The notes under the pieces: model-generated
Database searches by the model: none
Told to the model about the DNA's origin: nothing
Seen by the model: only the letters and a program-made list of their open reading frames with translations
Source of the DNA: Rhizobium sp. ZPR4
GTDB lineage: Bacteria > Pseudomonadota > Alphaproteobacteria > Rhizobiales > Rhizobiaceae
Direction: 5' to 3'
DNA: 64,000 nt
NCBI RefSeq assembly: GCF_040215725.1
Contig: NZ_CP157967.1
Location: 3,701,001-3,765,000 of the forward strand
In this document: piece after piece, positions 17,710 to 27,810 of the stretch
Position numbering within the stretch: the first letter of the stretch is position 1
Layout: every line of letters starts with the position of its first letter
Position numbers and translations under genes: made by a program

Positions 17710-20457
17710 TTACAGCGTGCGGGTGATATGCTCGACGCGGAAGCACTCGATGGTGTCGCCGGCGCGAATGTCTTCGTAGTTTTCGAAGGCCATACCGCAT
17801 TCCTGGCCGACATTGACCTCCGACACTTCGTCCTTGAAGCGCTTGAGCGTCTTGAGCTTGCCTTCGTGGATGACGACGTTGTCGCGCACCAGACGCACAC
17901 CGACGCCACGCTCGACTTTGCCTTCGGTAACGCGGCAACCCGCGACCTTGCCGACCTTCGTGATGTTGAACACCTCGAGGATCTCGGCATTGCCGAGGAA
18001 GGTTTCGCGACGCTCCGGCGAGAGCAGGCCCGACATCGCTGCCTTCACGTCATCCACCAGGTCGTAGATGATGTTGTAGTAGCGGATTTCGATACCCTGA
18101 CGCTCGGCGAACTGACGTGCCTGTGCGTTGGCGCGGACGTTGAAGCCGATGATTGCCGCATTGGAGGCTTCCGCCAGCGACACATCCGATTCGGTAATCC
18201 CGCCTGCACCGGAATGAACGATGCGGGCACGGACTTCGTCGGTGCCGAGCTTTTCGAGCGCGCCGGCAATGGCTTCGATCGAACCCTGCACGTCGCCCTT
18301 GATGACGAGCGGGAATTCCTTCACGCCGACAGCCTGGAGCTGCGTCATCATCTGCTCCAGCGAGCCGCGCTGACCGGACAGGCGGGCAGCCGCCTTGTCG
18401 CGGGTGAGGCGCTGGCGATATTCCGAGATCTCGCGGGCACGGCTTTCGCTTTCGACGACGGCGAACTTGTCGCCGGCCTGCGGTGCGCCGGAAAGGCCGA
18501 GCAGTTCGACCGGCATGGCCGGGCCTGCTTCCTTCACATGCTCACCCTTGTCGTTGACGAGCGCGCGAACGCGGCCCCACTGATCGCCGGCAACGACGAT
18601 CTGGCCCGGACGCAGCGTGCCCTTCTGTACGAGCACGGTGGCGACGGAGCCGCGGCCGCGATCGAGCTGGGCTTCGATGACGGTGCCTTCCGCCGTGCGG
18701 TTCGGATTGGCCTTGAGGTCAAGGATTTCCGCCTGCAGCAGGATGGCTTCGAGCAGCTTGTCGAGGTTGGTGCGGTTCTTCGCGGAGACTTCCACGTCGA
18801 GCACTTCACCGCCCATGGATTCGACGAAGACTTCGTGCTGCAGCAGTTCCGTGCGGACCTTCTGCGGGTTGGCTTCGTGCTTGTCGATCTTGTTGATCGC
18901 CACGATGATCGGAACACCCGCCGCCTTGGCGTGGTTGATCGATTCGATCGTCTGCGGCATCACGCTGTCGTCAGCCGCAACCACGAGGATTGCGATATCG
19001 GTCGCCTGGGCGCCGCGGGCACGCATTGCCGTGAAGGCGGCGTGGCCGGGGGTGTCGATGAAGGTGATCTTCTGACCGTTCTGCTCGACCTGATAGGCAC
19101 CGATATGCTGGGTGATGCCACCGGCTTCGCCGGCAACCACGTTTGCATGACGGATGGCGTCGAGCAGCGAGGTCTTGCCGTGGTCGACGTGACCCATGAT
19201 GGTGACAACAGGCGGACGGGAAACCAGTTCGCCTTCCTCGTCGGCAACGTCGAAGATGCCCTGCTCGACGTCGGATTCCGAAACGCGCTTGACCGTATGG
19301 CCGAATTCGCCGGCGATGAGTTCGGCCAGATCGGCGTCGATGACGTCGCCCGGCTTCATCATCTGACCTTCCTTCATCAGGTACTTGATGACGTCGACGG
19401 CGCGTTCGGACATGCGCTGCGACAGTTCCTGAATCGTGATGGTCTCGGGCAGCACGACTTCACGCGAAATCTTCTCGCGCGTTTCCTGCATCTGGCTGCG
19501 GCGGAACTTTTCCTGGCGGCGGCGCATGGCCGAAAGCGAACGACCGCGTGCGTTGCCGTCTTCGTCGACATCGGCCGTGGTGACCGTCAGCTTGCCGCGG
19601 CGACGCTCTTCGTCTGTCTTCGGACGCGTGGTGACGGGCTTCGCCGGCTCGGGCCGGGTGACCTTGCCACGGATCGGAGCACCGCGCGACGGGCCACGGC
19701 TTTCCTCTTCCTCACTGCCCGGGCGACGGCGATTGGCCGGCGCTTCCGTAGCGGCTGCGCCGGGGCGGGCAGACTGTGGAGCGGAAGCATCCGGGCGGCG
19801 TGCAACGGCCGGAGCCGGAGCAGGCTGCGTAGCCGGCTTCGGAGCTTCAACCTTGGCTTCAACCGGAGCAGCCGGAGCCTGTTCGGCAACCTTGGCTGCC
19901 GCCGCGGCCTGAGCAGCCTCTTCGGCGGCACGGCGAGCGGCTTCGGCCTGTTCGGCAACGCGGCGGACTTCTTCTTCCTGCTTGCGGCGGGCTTCTTCTT
20001 CGGCGCGACGAACAGCGTCGGCCGCATCACGAGCCTGGGCGTCGGCGAGAGCGCGGCGGCGAGCGTCCATCTCGTCGGCCGACAGGTGGTTCAGAACCAC
20101 CGGACGCGACGAGCGCTCCTGCTGCGGGCGCTGCTGATAGCCCTGGTTGGATTGTGCTGGCCGCTGCTGCTGGCCGCCCGGCTGATGAATGCGCGGAGCC
20201 GGCTGCGGCGGGCGCGGCGGCTGCGGCGTCGGTTCGGCGACGCGCGTCACCGATGGCGCGGCTGTCGTCGTCGGCGTGATTGGCTTTTCGTCTTCAGGAC
20301 GTAGCGGGCGGCGCTTACGGGTCTCAACCACGACCGCCTTGGTGCGACCGCGGCCCATGTCCTGGCGCACGGTGCCCTGGTTTACGCCTGAAGGTTTCAA
20401 GGTGAGGGTCTTCTTACCCGAAACACTCAGCGTCTTGTCGTCTTGATTGTCGGTCAT
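17710..20457 (-). CDS. infB: Translation initiation factor IF-2
   Basis: A 915-aa GTPase that brings fMet-tRNA to the 30S subunit. The N-terminal third is low complexity, with an Ala/Glu/Arg coiled region (about 105-190) and Pro/Ala/Arg-rich segments. The G domain begins near residue 410: [20 protein letters not shown] and NKIDK. Beta-barrel domains and the C2 fMet-tRNA-binding domain follow. Start ATG 20457. It is downstream of ylxR in the nusA operon and has its own terminator. The N-terminal length is at the upper end usual for the family. Confidence 0.97.
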   Translation of the reverse strand: MTDNQDDKTLSVSGKKTLTLKPSGVNQGTVRQDMGRGRTKAVVVETRKRRPLRPEDEKPITPTTTAAPSVTRVAEPTPQPPRPPQPAPRIHQPGGQQQRPAQSNQGYQQRPQQERSSRPVVLNHLSADEMDARRRALADAQARDAADAVRRAEEEARRKQEEEVRRVAEQAEAARRAAEEAAQAAAAAKVAEQAPAAPVEAKVEAPKPATQPAPAPAVARRPDASAPQSARPGAAATEAPANRRRPGSEEEESRGPSRGAPIRGKVTRPEPAKPVTTRPKTDEERRRGKLTVTTADVDEDGNARGRSLSAMRRRQEKFRRSQMQETREKISREVVLPETITIQELSQRMSERAVDVIKYLMKEGQMMKPGDVIDADLAELIAGEFGHTVKRVSESDVEQGIFDVADEEGELVSRPPVVTIMGHVDHGKTSLLDAIRHANVVAGEAGGITQHIGAYQVEQNGQKITFIDTPGHAAFTAMRARGAQATDIAILVVAADDSVMPQTIESINHAKAAGVPIIVAINKIDKHEANPQKVRTELLQHEVFVESMGGEVLDVEVSAKNRTNLDKLLEAILLQAEILDLKANPNRTAEGTVIEAQLDRGRGSVATVLVQKGTLRPGQIVVAGDQWGRVRALVNDKGEHVKEAGPAMPVELLGLSGAPQAGDKFAVVESESRAREISEYRQRLTRDKAAARLSGQRGSLEQMMTQLQAVGVKEFPLVIKGDVQGSIEAIAGALEKLGTDEVRARIVHSGAGGITESDVSLAEASNAAIIGFNVRANAQARQFAERQGIEIRYYNIIYDLVDDVKAAMSGLLSPERRETFLGNAEILEVFNITKVGKVAGCRVTEGKVERGVGVRLVRDNVVIHEGKLKTLKRFKDEVSEVNVGQECGMAFENYEDIRAGDTIECFRVEHITRTL

Positions 20458-20558
20458 TCCGTTCCTGTTCCTTCGGACAGGGCTCGGAAATGTCCGTCAG
20501 ACCCTGTCGTTCAATGCATGTACCTTAATGAGGCGTCCGGCAAAGGCCGGTGACCGCG

Positions 20559-21251
20559 TCATTGTTTTCGCCGGCCAGCGCCGCCCGTTGCCCGGGACTG
20601 ACCGCCGTTGCGGTACCGTTCGAGCAGGTTTGCGCGCTTCACTACACCCTCACCCGCCTGCCCTGCAAGCGCTGCGGCATGGATAAAAGCATTCTGGCCC
20701 ATCAGTTCGTCCATTTCCGCCTCCGTAAAGACACGGAAGGACGGTATTTCCGCTTCGGTCTCCATGCCGAGATGCCAGGCCTTGCGAGCCTGGTCTATCT
20801 TGCGCACGCCATCGGCGGCGGCGTTCATCGCATGGAACACGGCAAGTGCCGAGCCGTTGCGAACGGCGCCATCCACCTTCGACGAGCCGGATACGAACTG
20901 GCCCGCCTTGCGTGCCATGTTCATCATCCCAGCCAGTTGCGCCGCAAGCAGGCGGTCGACGGTGGCACCGAGATCGCTCGGCGCGGCCACCTCCGCCTTC
21001 AGGGCGCGGGAGAACAACTTCTTTGCCACTGCCTTGTCCACGAGCGCCCGGTCGACCTTGACCCAGCACCCACGTCCCGGCAGCTGCCGCTTCAGATCCG
21101 GAACGACGGTTCCGTCCGGAGCGGCGACGAAGCGGATCAGCTCATCCGGCGATCCGCTTTCGCGTGTTACGATGCACATACGGCCATTTTCGCCATCACC
21201 CGCAAGATCGTCGTCTTCGGGTGCAGCCTTCGGCCCCTCTGCGCTCATCAT
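20559..21251 (-). CDS. YlxR (DUF448) plus L7Ae-like RNA-binding protein
   Basis: A 230-aa fusion. Residues about 20-95 are the YlxR/DUF448 domain (RMCIVTRES, DELIRFV, LPGRGCWVKVDR), and about 100-200 an L7Ae/YlxQ-like domain (LLAAQLAGMMNMARKAGQFVSG). In Gram-positives these are separate genes (ylxR, ylxQ) between nusA and infB; here they are one polypeptide in the same place. The start overlaps the nusA stop (ATGA), implying translational coupling. YlxR has been linked to RNase P and RNA metabolism; the role here is not proved. Confidence 0.88.
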   Translation of the reverse strand: MMSAEGPKAAPEDDDLAGDGENGRMCIVTRESGSPDELIRFVAAPDGTVVPDLKRQLPGRGCWVKVDRALVDKAVAKKLFSRALKAEVAAPSDLGATVDRLLAAQLAGMMNMARKAGQFVSGSSKVDGAVRNGSALAVFHAMNAAADGVRKIDQARKAWHLGMETEAEIPSFRVFTEAEMDELMGQNAFIHAAALAGQAGEGVVKRANLLERYRNGGQSRATGGAGRRKQ

Positions 21252-22858
21252 GCTTCCTGCTCGGCCTCGCCTTCACCTTCCGATGCCTCTTCGGCTTCGG
21301 TAGCGAGATCGGCTTCGGTGATCCAGCCGGCCAGCAGGCGGGCCTGCACGACCATCTGCTCAGCTTCGACGCGCGAAACTTCGAGCTTTGAGAACAGACC
21401 TTCGAACTTCTTCGTCTCGCCGTTCTTGCGCTCGGACCAGCCGACGAGGTCGTCGGCGGCGCAGCCGGCGAAATCTTCGATCGTCTTGATGCCGTCTTCG
21501 CCAAGCGCGACCATCATCTGCGCCGTCATACCGTTGATCTCGCGCAGCTCGTCGGAAACGCCGAGCGCCTTGCGCTTCTCGTCCATCTCGGCTTCGAGCT
21601 TCTCGAGATATTCGCGGGCGCGGGTCTGGATTTCCTGAGCGGTGTCTTCATCGAAGCCGTCGATCGAGGAGATTTCATCGAGATCGACGTAAGCCAGTTC
21701 CTCGACGGCGGCAAAGCCTTCGGAGGCCAGAACCTGGCCGACCATTTCATCGACGTCGAGCGCGTCCATGAACAGGTTCGTGCGTTCGTTGAATTCCTTC
21801 TGGCGGCGCTCCGATTCCTCGGCTTCTGTCATGATGTCGATGTCCCAGCCGGTCAGCTGCGAGGCGAGACGGACGTTCTGGCCGCGGCGGCCGATGGCGA
21901 GCGAAAGCTGCTCGTCCGGAACCACGACTTCGATACGCTCTGCGTCCTCATCGAGAACGACCTTGGCGACTTCGGCCGGCTGCAGCGCGTTGACGACGAA
22001 GTTCGCCGGCTCGCTGGACCAGGGAATGATGTCGATCTTTTCGCCCTGCAGCTCGCCGACGACGGCCTGGACGCGCGAACCGCGCATACCGACGCAGGCG
22101 CCGACCGGATCGATCGACGAGTCGTTCGAGATGACGGCGATCTTGGCGCGCGAGCCGGGATCACGGGCAACCGACTTCACCTGGATGATGCCGTCGTAGA
22201 TTTCGGGCACTTCCATGGTGAAGAGCTTGACCATGAACTGCGGATGCGTGCGCGACAGGAAGATCTGCGGACCACGCTGTTCGCGACGAACGTCGTAGAC
22301 GTAAGCGCGAACGCGGTCGCCGTAGCGGAAGTTTTCGCGCGGGATCATCTCGTCGCGGCGGATGATGCCTTCACCACGGCCGAGGTCGACGATGACATTG
22401 CCGTATTCGACGCGCTTGACGGTGCCGTTGACGATCTCGCCGACGCGATCCTTGAATTCGTCGAACTGACGGTCACGCTCGGCTTCGCGCACCTTCTGCA
22501 CGATGACCTGCTTTGCCGACTGGGCGGCGATGCGGCCGAAATCCATCGGCGGCAGCGGATCGGCGATGAAATCGCCAAGCGCTGCGTCCGGGTTGCGGTC
22601 GCGGGCCAGCTCCAGCGGGATCTGCGTGGAATAGTCCTCGGCCTTCTCGACCACTTCGAGCAGACGCTGCAGACGAATCTCACCCGTCTTCGGGTTGATG
22701 TCGGCGCGGATGTTCGATTCCGTACCGTAACGCGAGCGCGCGGCCTTCTGGATCGCATCCGCCATTGCGGCAAGCACGATCTCGCGGTCGATGACCTTTT
22801 CGCGCGCCACTGCATCTGCGATCTGCAGAAGTTCTAGCCGGTTCGCACTGACTGCCAT
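21248..22858 (-). CDS. nusA: Transcription termination/antitermination factor NusA
   Basis: A 536-aa RNA-polymerase-binding elongation factor. N-terminal domain (1-130), S1 domain (about 135-200; [16 protein letters not shown]), two KH domains (about 230-345; [14 protein letters not shown] and [14 protein letters not shown]), and C-terminal acidic repeats (about 365-510). Start ATG 22858. The stop overlaps the ylxR start. Follows rimP by 62 bp. The acidic tail is rich in Glu and Ala. Confidence 0.97.
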   Translation of the reverse strand: MAVSANRLELLQIADAVAREKVIDREIVLAAMADAIQKAARSRYGTESNIRADINPKTGEIRLQRLLEVVEKAEDYSTQIPLELARDRNPDAALGDFIADPLPPMDFGRIAAQSAKQVIVQKVREAERDRQFDEFKDRVGEIVNGTVKRVEYGNVIVDLGRGEGIIRRDEMIPRENFRYGDRVRAYVYDVRREQRGPQIFLSRTHPQFMVKLFTMEVPEIYDGIIQVKSVARDPGSRAKIAVISNDSSIDPVGACVGMRGSRVQAVVGELQGEKIDIIPWSSEPANFVVNALQPAEVAKVVLDEDAERIEVVVPDEQLSLAIGRRGQNVRLASQLTGWDIDIMTEAEESERRQKEFNERTNLFMDALDVDEMVGQVLASEGFAAVEELAYVDLDEISSIDGFDEDTAQEIQTRAREYLEKLEAEMDEKRKALGVSDELREINGMTAQMMVALGEDGIKTIEDFAGCAADDLVGWSERKNGETKKFEGLFSKLEVSRVEAEQMVVQARLLAGWITEADLATEAEEASEGEGEAEQEA

Positions 22859-22920
22859 TGTATTAGTCTCCGTCTTCCTGCCTTCTGGGTTCCCGTTCCG
22901 TCAGGCGGTTCGTTGATCGG

Positions 22921-23529
22921 TTATTCTTCGTCGTCGTCCGCTTCGTTCTGGTTCGCTGCCTCGGCTTTCGCCAGCTTGTCGGCGCGCAGCGCGTCGCGGA
23001 TGAGATCGTCCGTCAGGATCAGCTTGGCTTCGGCCAGCGTGCTGAACGGAATGGTCACCTTCGGCTCCTCGCCATAGGCAACCTGGTCGCGCTCGATCGT
23101 GAAACCATCATTGTCGACGGCGGCGATCTTGCCGCGGAAACGCTTGCGGTTGTCAACGAGGATCGACGTTTCGCACTTGACGATATGGCCGATCCAGCGC
23201 TGGAAATCCGACTTGCGCACCATCGGGCGGTCGATGCCCGGCGAAGATACTTCAAGATGATACGCCTTATCGATCGGATCTTCCACATCCAGAACCGGCG
23301 AAATGGCCGTGGAGACCTCTTCGCAGTCCTCGACGGTCATCGTGCCGTCGTTGCGCTCGGTCATGACCTGCAGCGTCAGGCCGTTCAGATTGAGGAGACG
23401 CACGCGCACCAGACGGAAGCCCATGCCCACAAGGACGGGCTCGATGATGGCGGCGACGCGCTGATCAAGGCCGGTTTCGACGATCAGCCTGGGTTCATTG
23501 GTATTGTCTGCGTTTGTCACGTCCGACAA
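22921..23529 (-). CDS. rimP: Ribosome maturation factor RimP
   Basis: A 202-aa 30S assembly factor. The N-terminal alpha/beta domain ([21 protein letters not shown], then [19 protein letters not shown], and [12 protein letters not shown]) is followed by an SH3-like C-terminal domain. The tail is acidic. I place the start at TTG 23529, since AGGAG lies 7 nt upstream; GTG at 23520 is the alternative, and an ATG at 23556 lacks a signal. First gene of rimP-nusA-ylxR-infB. Confidence 0.93.
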   Translation of the reverse strand: MSDVTNADNTNEPRLIVETGLDQRVAAIIEPVLVGMGFRLVRVRLLNLNGLTLQVMTERNDGTMTVEDCEEVSTAISPVLDVEDPIDKAYHLEVSSPGIDRPMVRKSDFQRWIGHIVKCETSILVDNRKRFRGKIAAVDNDGFTIERDQVAYGEEPKVTIPFSTLAEAKLILTDDLIRDALRADKLAKAEAANQNEADDDEE

Positions 23530-23572
23530 GCATTCACTCCTGCATTGTTCATGCATTGGGAGATCGCGCTAA

Positions 23573-23604
23573 TAAAAAAGAGCGGGTCCTTGCGGCCCAC
23601 TCTT
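23573..23604 (-). terminator. Rho-independent terminator after the transglycosylase gene
   Basis: On the minus strand AGAGTGGGCC / GGACCCGCTCT pair with minor mismatch around a short loop and are followed by TTTTTTATT. It isolates the transglycosylase transcript from rimP, so the rimP operon promoter must lie close by. Confidence 0.75.
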
Positions 23605-23688
23605 CATCACGCGATCAAGAATTTGAAGCCGATATAAGCCCCTTTCCGGCAAATTGCAAGGCATTCGCGCCGAAAGCTGTCCGCGCTG

Positions 23689-25131
23689 CTATTTCAGGAC
23701 GCCCAGCATCGAACTGTCCGGATAGCAGGTGGGCTTCATGCCGCTCTTTTCCTGCCACTGGCCGATCGAGCGCCTGGTCTTGTAGCCGGGCAGGCCGTCG
23801 GTCCCGCCGACATCGTAGCCTTTGTGCTCCAGAACCTTCTGCATGTTGGCGACATCCGAGCGCAGCATCTTGCCGACATCGCCCCATTTTTCCTGGAAGG
23901 CGCCGCTACCATTGGCGATGCGGTCGGCGAGGTTGCCGATATAGAGGCCGTAGAGGTCGGAATTATTGTATTCCTTGATGACGTAGAAATTCGGCGTGAC
24001 GATGAATTCCGGCCCGTCGCGGCCGGCCGGCACTAGCATCATGCCGCTCGCCCGCATTTCGTCCGACGGAAACGCCTTGCCGGAGACGCGTGCGATCCCG
24101 AGCGACGCCCATTGCGAAACCGGCTTGGCGAGATCAGGCCCTTCCTGTGCGCAGGAGACGTTTTGAGGGATGGTCACTTCGTATCCCCAGCCACGACCGC
24201 GTTGCCAGCCCTTCTGAACCATATAGTTGGCTATGGAAGCCAGCGTGTCCGGCACCGAGGTCCAGATGTTGCGATGGCCGTCGCCATCGAAATCGACGGC
24301 ATATTTCAGATAGTTGGTCGGCATGAATTGCGGTTGGCCAAGAGCGCCCGCCCAGGAGCCCTTGAACTGATCCGGCGTCACGTCGCCGTGCTCGAGGATG
24401 CGCAGCGCCGCGATGAGCTCGTTGCGGAACATGTCCTTGCGGGTCGACATGAACGCCTTGGTCGCAAGCACCTGGATCGCCGAATTCGGCAGCTTGGCGG
24501 CCCCGAAGCCGGTTTCTCGGCCCCAGATGGCGAGCAGGATCGGCCCCGGCACGCCATAGGTCTTCTCGATCCGCCGCAGCACCGGCCCATATTGCGAGGC
24601 AAGGCTCCGTCCCGTCGTGGCGAGCTTCTGCAGCCGCGCCTCGTTGAAATAGGGGGCGGGCGAGGAGAACTCGGCCTGGGTCTGCGCCTGTTGCTTCGGC
24701 TTCGGGAAGCCCGGCGGCTCGAGGTCAGGCAGATCCCAATTCAGCGTCACGCCGGTAAAGGCGGCCTGGAAGGTCTTTTCCGAAATCCCGGCCTTCTGTG
24801 CGTCCGGCCAGAGATCCTTCTGTATCCAGGTCTGAAACTGTGCCTCGACATCGGCCTTCGAGGCGGCGAGAGCGGGGAGGGGGAGAAGCGTAAGGAGGAG
24901 GATGAGCAGCCGCAGAATATGCCGCGAGATACCCCCCTCTGTCCTTATCGGGACATCTCCCCCACAAGGGGGGAGATCGTTTGCGGCGCGCTTCACGCCA
25001 TATCGATGGTCAGAAGTTTCCGCGGACACAATATTGGTTTGAGGCACGTCGGCGCTACGAGCAACCAATCTCCCCCCTTGTGGGGGAGATGTCAGCGAAA
25101 GCTGACGGAGGGGGGTGTGCACTCTCCTCAT
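23689..25131 (-). CDS. Lytic murein transglycosylase (MltB type) with repeat-derived N-terminus
   Basis: A periplasmic peptidoglycan-cleaving enzyme. The SLT_2/MltB domain follows the signal peptide: IWGRETGFGAAKLPNS holds the catalytic Glu, then GSWAGALGQPQFMPTNYLKYAVD. A C-terminal peptidoglycan-binding domain follows (LEHKGYDVGGTDGLPGYKTRRSI). The signal peptide (HILRLLILLLTLLPLPALAA) sits about 67 codons after the only ATG with a good ribosome site (25131; AAGGA 6 nt upstream). Between them lie two inverted copies of an intergenic repeat, all in frame (480 aa total). GTG at 24996 is an alternative start without a Shine-Dalgarno. Whether the protein is still exported is unclear. Confidence 0.8.
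   Translation of the reverse strand: MRRVHTPLRQLSLTSPPQGGRLVARSADVPQTNIVSAETSDHRYGVKRAANDLPPCGGDVPIRTEGGISRHILRLLILLLTLLPLPALAASKADVEAQFQTWIQKDLWPDAQKAGISEKTFQAAFTGVTLNWDLPDLEPPGFPKPKQQAQTQAEFSSPAPYFNEARLQKLATTGRSLASQYGPVLRRIEKTYGVPGPILLAIWGRETGFGAAKLPNSAIQVLATKAFMSTRKDMFRNELIAALRILEHGDVTPDQFKGSWAGALGQPQFMPTNYLKYAVDFDGDGHRNIWTSVPDTLASIANYMVQKGWQRGRGWGYEVTIPQNVSCAQEGPDLAKPVSQWASLGIARVSGKAFPSDEMRASGMMLVPAGRDGPEFIVTPNFYVIKEYNNSDLYGLYIGNLADRIANGSGAFQEKWGDVGKMLRSDVANMQKVLEHKGYDVGGTDGLPGYKTRRSIGQWQEKSGMKPTCYPDSSMLGVLK
24929..24978. repeat. Intergenic palindromic repeat, copy 1 (inside transglycosylase 5' region)
   Basis: Two hairpins: GTCC-TTATC-GGAC, then CTCCCCC-ACAA-GGGGGAG, preceded by ACCCCCCTCT. 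It is the inverted partner of the copy at 25067-25118. This type is common in rhizobial intergenic DNA; here it is read as codons. Confidence 0.8.
25067..25118. repeat. Intergenic palindromic repeat, copy 2 (inverted)
   Basis: Same layout as 24929-24978 on the opposite strand: CTCCCCC/GGGGGAG hairpin, then GTCAGC-GAAA-GCTGAC, then GGAGGGGGGT. The stem of the small hairpin differs from copy 1 but stays fully paired. Confidence 0.8.
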
Positions 25132-25164
25132 GCTCAGTCCTTTATATCTTCGCGAAAAATCGCC

Positions 25165-25770
25165 TCAAATCGCCGTCCGTGCTCTCAACGCCGCCGCCAG
25201 CGTGCCTTCATCCAGATAGTCGAGCTCGCCTCCAACAGGTACGCCATGGGCAAGACGGGTGATCTTGACCTCGAGGCCGTCGAGCTGATCGGTTATATAG
25301 TGTGCTGTGGTTTGCCCCTCGACCGTCGCATTGACGGCGATGATGACTTCGCGGACACCGCCTTCGCCAACGCGGGCAACCAGCCCGCGAATGTTGAGAT
25401 CGTCCGGTCCGACGCCGTCGAGCGGCGACAGCACGCCGCCTAGAACGTGATAGGCAGCGTTCATCGCGCCTGATCGCTCCAGTGCCCAGAGGTCCGAGAC
25501 ATCTTCGACGACGATGATGACCGATTGGTCACGCCGGTCGTCCGTGCAGACGGTGCAGGGGTCGACGGTATCGACATTGCCGCAGTGCGAGCAGATCTTC
25601 ACCTTGTCATAGGCCTCGCCCATGGCATGGGACAGCGGCCCGAGCAGCTGGTCCTTCTTCTTGATCAGATGCAGTGCCGCGCGCCGCGCCGAGCGCGGCC
25701 CGAGCCCAGGCACCTTCGCCAGAAGCTGGATGAGTTTTTCGATTTCGGGGCCGGTGACTCGCTTTGCCAT
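25165..25770 (-). CDS. recR: Recombination protein RecR
   Basis: A 201-aa RecFOR-pathway mediator. N-terminal helix-hairpin-helix ([20 protein letters not shown]), Cys4 zinc finger ([16 protein letters not shown]), Toprim domain ([15 protein letters not shown] to about residue 170) and C-terminal Walker-B-like segment. The length matches the family. Divergent from the MOSC gene by 57 bp, upstream of the transglycosylase. In most rhizobia it lies near ybaB and dnaX; here four genes separate them. Confidence 0.97.
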   Translation of the reverse strand: MAKRVTGPEIEKLIQLLAKVPGLGPRSARRAALHLIKKKDQLLGPLSHAMGEAYDKVKICSHCGNVDTVDPCTVCTDDRRDQSVIIVVEDVSDLWALERSGAMNAAYHVLGGVLSPLDGVGPDDLNIRGLVARVGEGGVREVIIAVNATVEGQTTAHYITDQLDGLEVKITRLAHGVPVGGELDYLDEGTLAAALRARTAI

Positions 25771-25827
25771 GGGAGGCTTTTAGCTCATATGCTCAAGGAA
25801 CGGAATCACGGAAGGGACGGTTGAGCG

Positions 25828-26451
25828 ATGAAAATTCTGGCCGTTTGCCTCGGCGCTCCGGAAACGCTGCCGGGCAAGAAAATGAAGACCGGCATCAACA
25901 AGCATGCGGTCAACGGCGCCGTGATGATCGACACCGAGGGTCTGCTCGGCGACACCATCTGCAATCGCGAATATCACGGCGGTCGCGATCAGGCCGTCTA
26001 TGTCGAGGGTTCGCTGACCTTGGACTGGTGGGCGAAGGAACTCGGACGCCCGCTGGAGCCCGGCGCCTTTGGCGAGAATCTCATTGTCGAGGGCCTGGAC
26101 AATTGCACCGTCGCCGTCGGCGATAGATTCATAGCCGGCGATCTGGTTTTGGAGGTGACCTCGGCACGCACCCCTTGCGCCACCTTTGCCGCGAAGATGG
26201 GCGATCCCCTGTTCGTCAAATTCTATTCCCGTGCGGGTCGCCCCGGCATCTATTGCCGGGTGCTTACCTCTGGCACCGTGAGTGCCGGTACGCCGGTCGC
26301 CTATGTGCCTTATGCCGGCGGACGGGTGACCATGCCGGAGCTGATGGCAACGTTTGGCAGGCGATTATCGCCGGTGGATCGGGCGCGTTACCTTGCGGCT
26401 CCGATCCATTACAAGCTGCGGGCGACGCTCGATAACGACGCTGGCGTCTAA
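25828..26451 (+). CDS. MOSC-domain protein (YiiM-like)
   Basis: A 207-aa single MOSC-domain protein, related to molybdenum-cofactor sulfurase C-termini and YiiM. Visible motifs are GDTICNREYHGGRDQAVYVE, GAFGENLIVEGLD and the conserved Cys in ARTPCATFAAKMGDP that would bind sulfur or the cofactor. YiiM-type proteins detoxify N-hydroxylated base analogues; this role is inferred from family. Start ATG 25828 with GGACGGTTGAGCG upstream. It is divergent from recR. Confidence 0.88.
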   Translation: MKILAVCLGAPETLPGKKMKTGINKHAVNGAVMIDTEGLLGDTICNREYHGGRDQAVYVEGSLTLDWWAKELGRPLEPGAFGENLIVEGLDNCTVAVGDRFIAGDLVLEVTSARTPCATFAAKMGDPLFVKFYSRAGRPGIYCRVLTSGTVSAGTPVAYVPYAGGRVTMPELMATFGRRLSPVDRARYLAAPIHYKLRATLDNDAGV

Positions 26452-26453
26452 GC

Positions 26454-27065
26454 TTATCGCATGGCGATGGCGACGGCCGCACCCGCCATCGTGCCGGCAC
26501 TGGCGCGATTGGCGATGCGCACGGCGCGGCGGCTCTTGAGGAAGGTCCGGGCCTTTGCCGCCAGCATCGCCCATGAGAGGTCGATAACGATCAGCACTAC
26601 GAACATCGTCGCCACCAGCTCGGCCCAGCCGGAGATCGTCACACCGTGCAGATCGATGATCGAGGGCAGCAGCGCCACATAGAAGACCATGATCTTCGGA
26701 TTGCCCATGGTGACGGTGAAGCCGGCAAGGAAAAGCCGCACGGCCGATTGCTCGTTCGGCAACTGCTCTTCCGCAGCGTCGGAAGCCGCAAACCACATCT
26801 TCCAGGCAAGATAGAGCAGATAGGCAACGCCGAGCCACTTGATCACCACGAAGGCGAGGTGGAAGGTTTCGGCGATGGTCGCAAGGCCGGCAACGGCGCA
26901 GGTCAACCAGATCGCCTCGCCGAGCCACATGCCCGAGAGGAAGGGCAGCACGTTGCGCGCGCCCTTCGTCAGCACGCGCGCCACCAGCGCGGCAATGTTC
27001 GGCCCCGGCGATCCCGCCGCAATGAACAAAGCGCCGGCAAAAACAAGCAGCGTCGACAGGCTCAT
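26454..27065 (-). CDS. LysE/RhtB family exporter
   Basis: A 203-aa inner-membrane protein with about six hydrophobic segments. The family motif SPGPNIAALVARVLTKGAR near residue 20 and GNPKIMVFYVALLPS near residue 122 support LysE/RhtB, exporters of amino acids or derivatives. The start at ATG 27065 matches the usual MxxxTLLxF beginning; a longer frame to 27476 was rejected. Convergent with the MOSC gene (2 bp between stops). Confidence 0.9.
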   Translation of the reverse strand: MSLSTLLVFAGALFIAAGSPGPNIAALVARVLTKGARNVLPFLSGMWLGEAIWLTCAVAGLATIAETFHLAFVVIKWLGVAYLLYLAWKMWFAASDAAEEQLPNEQSAVRLFLAGFTVTMGNPKIMVFYVALLPSIIDLHGVTISGWAELVATMFVVLIVIDLSWAMLAAKARTFLKSRRAVRIANRASAGTMAGAAVAIAMR

Positions 27066-27160
27066 CGCATTCCCTCCGAGCAGGCAGACCAGACGATATC
27101 TGGAAGGCGAGATTGAGAGATAGCACCCCGGCCCGGCTTTTCCAAACGCCTGATTTGCAT

Positions 27161-27697
27161 TCAGCCGAGCTGCGCGCGAAAGCGCTCGAAGATCGCCTTG
27201 CCTTCCGGCCAGTCGCCCAGGCCGGATGCGGCGTTGACATGGCCGCGCGGCCCGACATCGACGAAGGCGCTGCCCCAGATTTCGGCGCTCCGACGCGCAT
27301 GATCGAAGGAGCCGAACGGATCGTCGGTGCTGGCGACAAGCAGGGACGGAAAAGGCAGCCGCTTCAGCGGCGGGTTTGCAAAGCTGCCGGCCTCGGCAAG
27401 ATAGATTTTCCCCGTCGGATCTGGCGCAGCCACCATGAATGCGCCACGGATCGCGCTTGTCGTTGACGGAGCCCAATGGGCGATCAACTGGCAGGCAAGA
27501 CTGTGCGCGATCAGGATCGGCGGCGTTCTGGAGCGCGAGATTTCCCTCTCCAGCGCGGCAATCCAGTCCGTGAGTATCGGCCTGTCCCAGCTCGACGGCT
27601 GGAAACGGCGCATGATCGGATCATCCCGTTCCCAAAGCGTTTGCCAGTGACCTTCACCTGAGCCGTCGAGCCCCGGTAGCGTGATGATATCGCTCAT
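27161..27697 (-). CDS. RBBP9/YdeN-type serine hydrolase
   Basis: A 178-aa small alpha/beta hydrolase. The beginning TLPGLDGSGEGHWQTLWE and the elbow LIAHSLACQLIAHW (Ser in HSLA) are family hallmarks, with the acid in ASTDDPFGSFDHAR and His in GPRGHVNAASGLGDWPEG. Substrate unknown; probably a cytoplasmic esterase-like enzyme. Start ATG 27697, with AAAGAATAGAG upstream, chosen over an in-frame ATG at 27811 that overlaps the divergent regulator. Confidence 0.87.
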   Translation of the reverse strand: MSDIITLPGLDGSGEGHWQTLWERDDPIMRRFQPSSWDRPILTDWIAALEREISRSRTPPILIAHSLACQLIAHWAPSTTSAIRGAFMVAAPDPTGKIYLAEAGSFANPPLKRLPFPSLLVASTDDPFGSFDHARRSAEIWGSAFVDVGPRGHVNAASGLGDWPEGKAIFERFRAQLG

Positions 27698-27810
27698 CTC
27701 TATTCTTTCTCCATAGTCCCGAATGGAGAAAAGCTGACATGTCGGGTTGCCGATTGACATTGCAATCCATCGGATAAAACTTTCACCAACCGATGAATTG
27801 AAGGTGGGCA

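Noticed and set aside
17593..20304. 903-aa plus-strand ORF opposite infB
   Set aside because: Shadow of infB; high GC keeps the frame open. No motifs or ribosome site.
24947..24978. Terminator reading of the CTCCCCC/GGGGGAG hairpin
   Set aside because: No T run follows, and the same hairpin recurs as part of a repeat element at 25067-25118.
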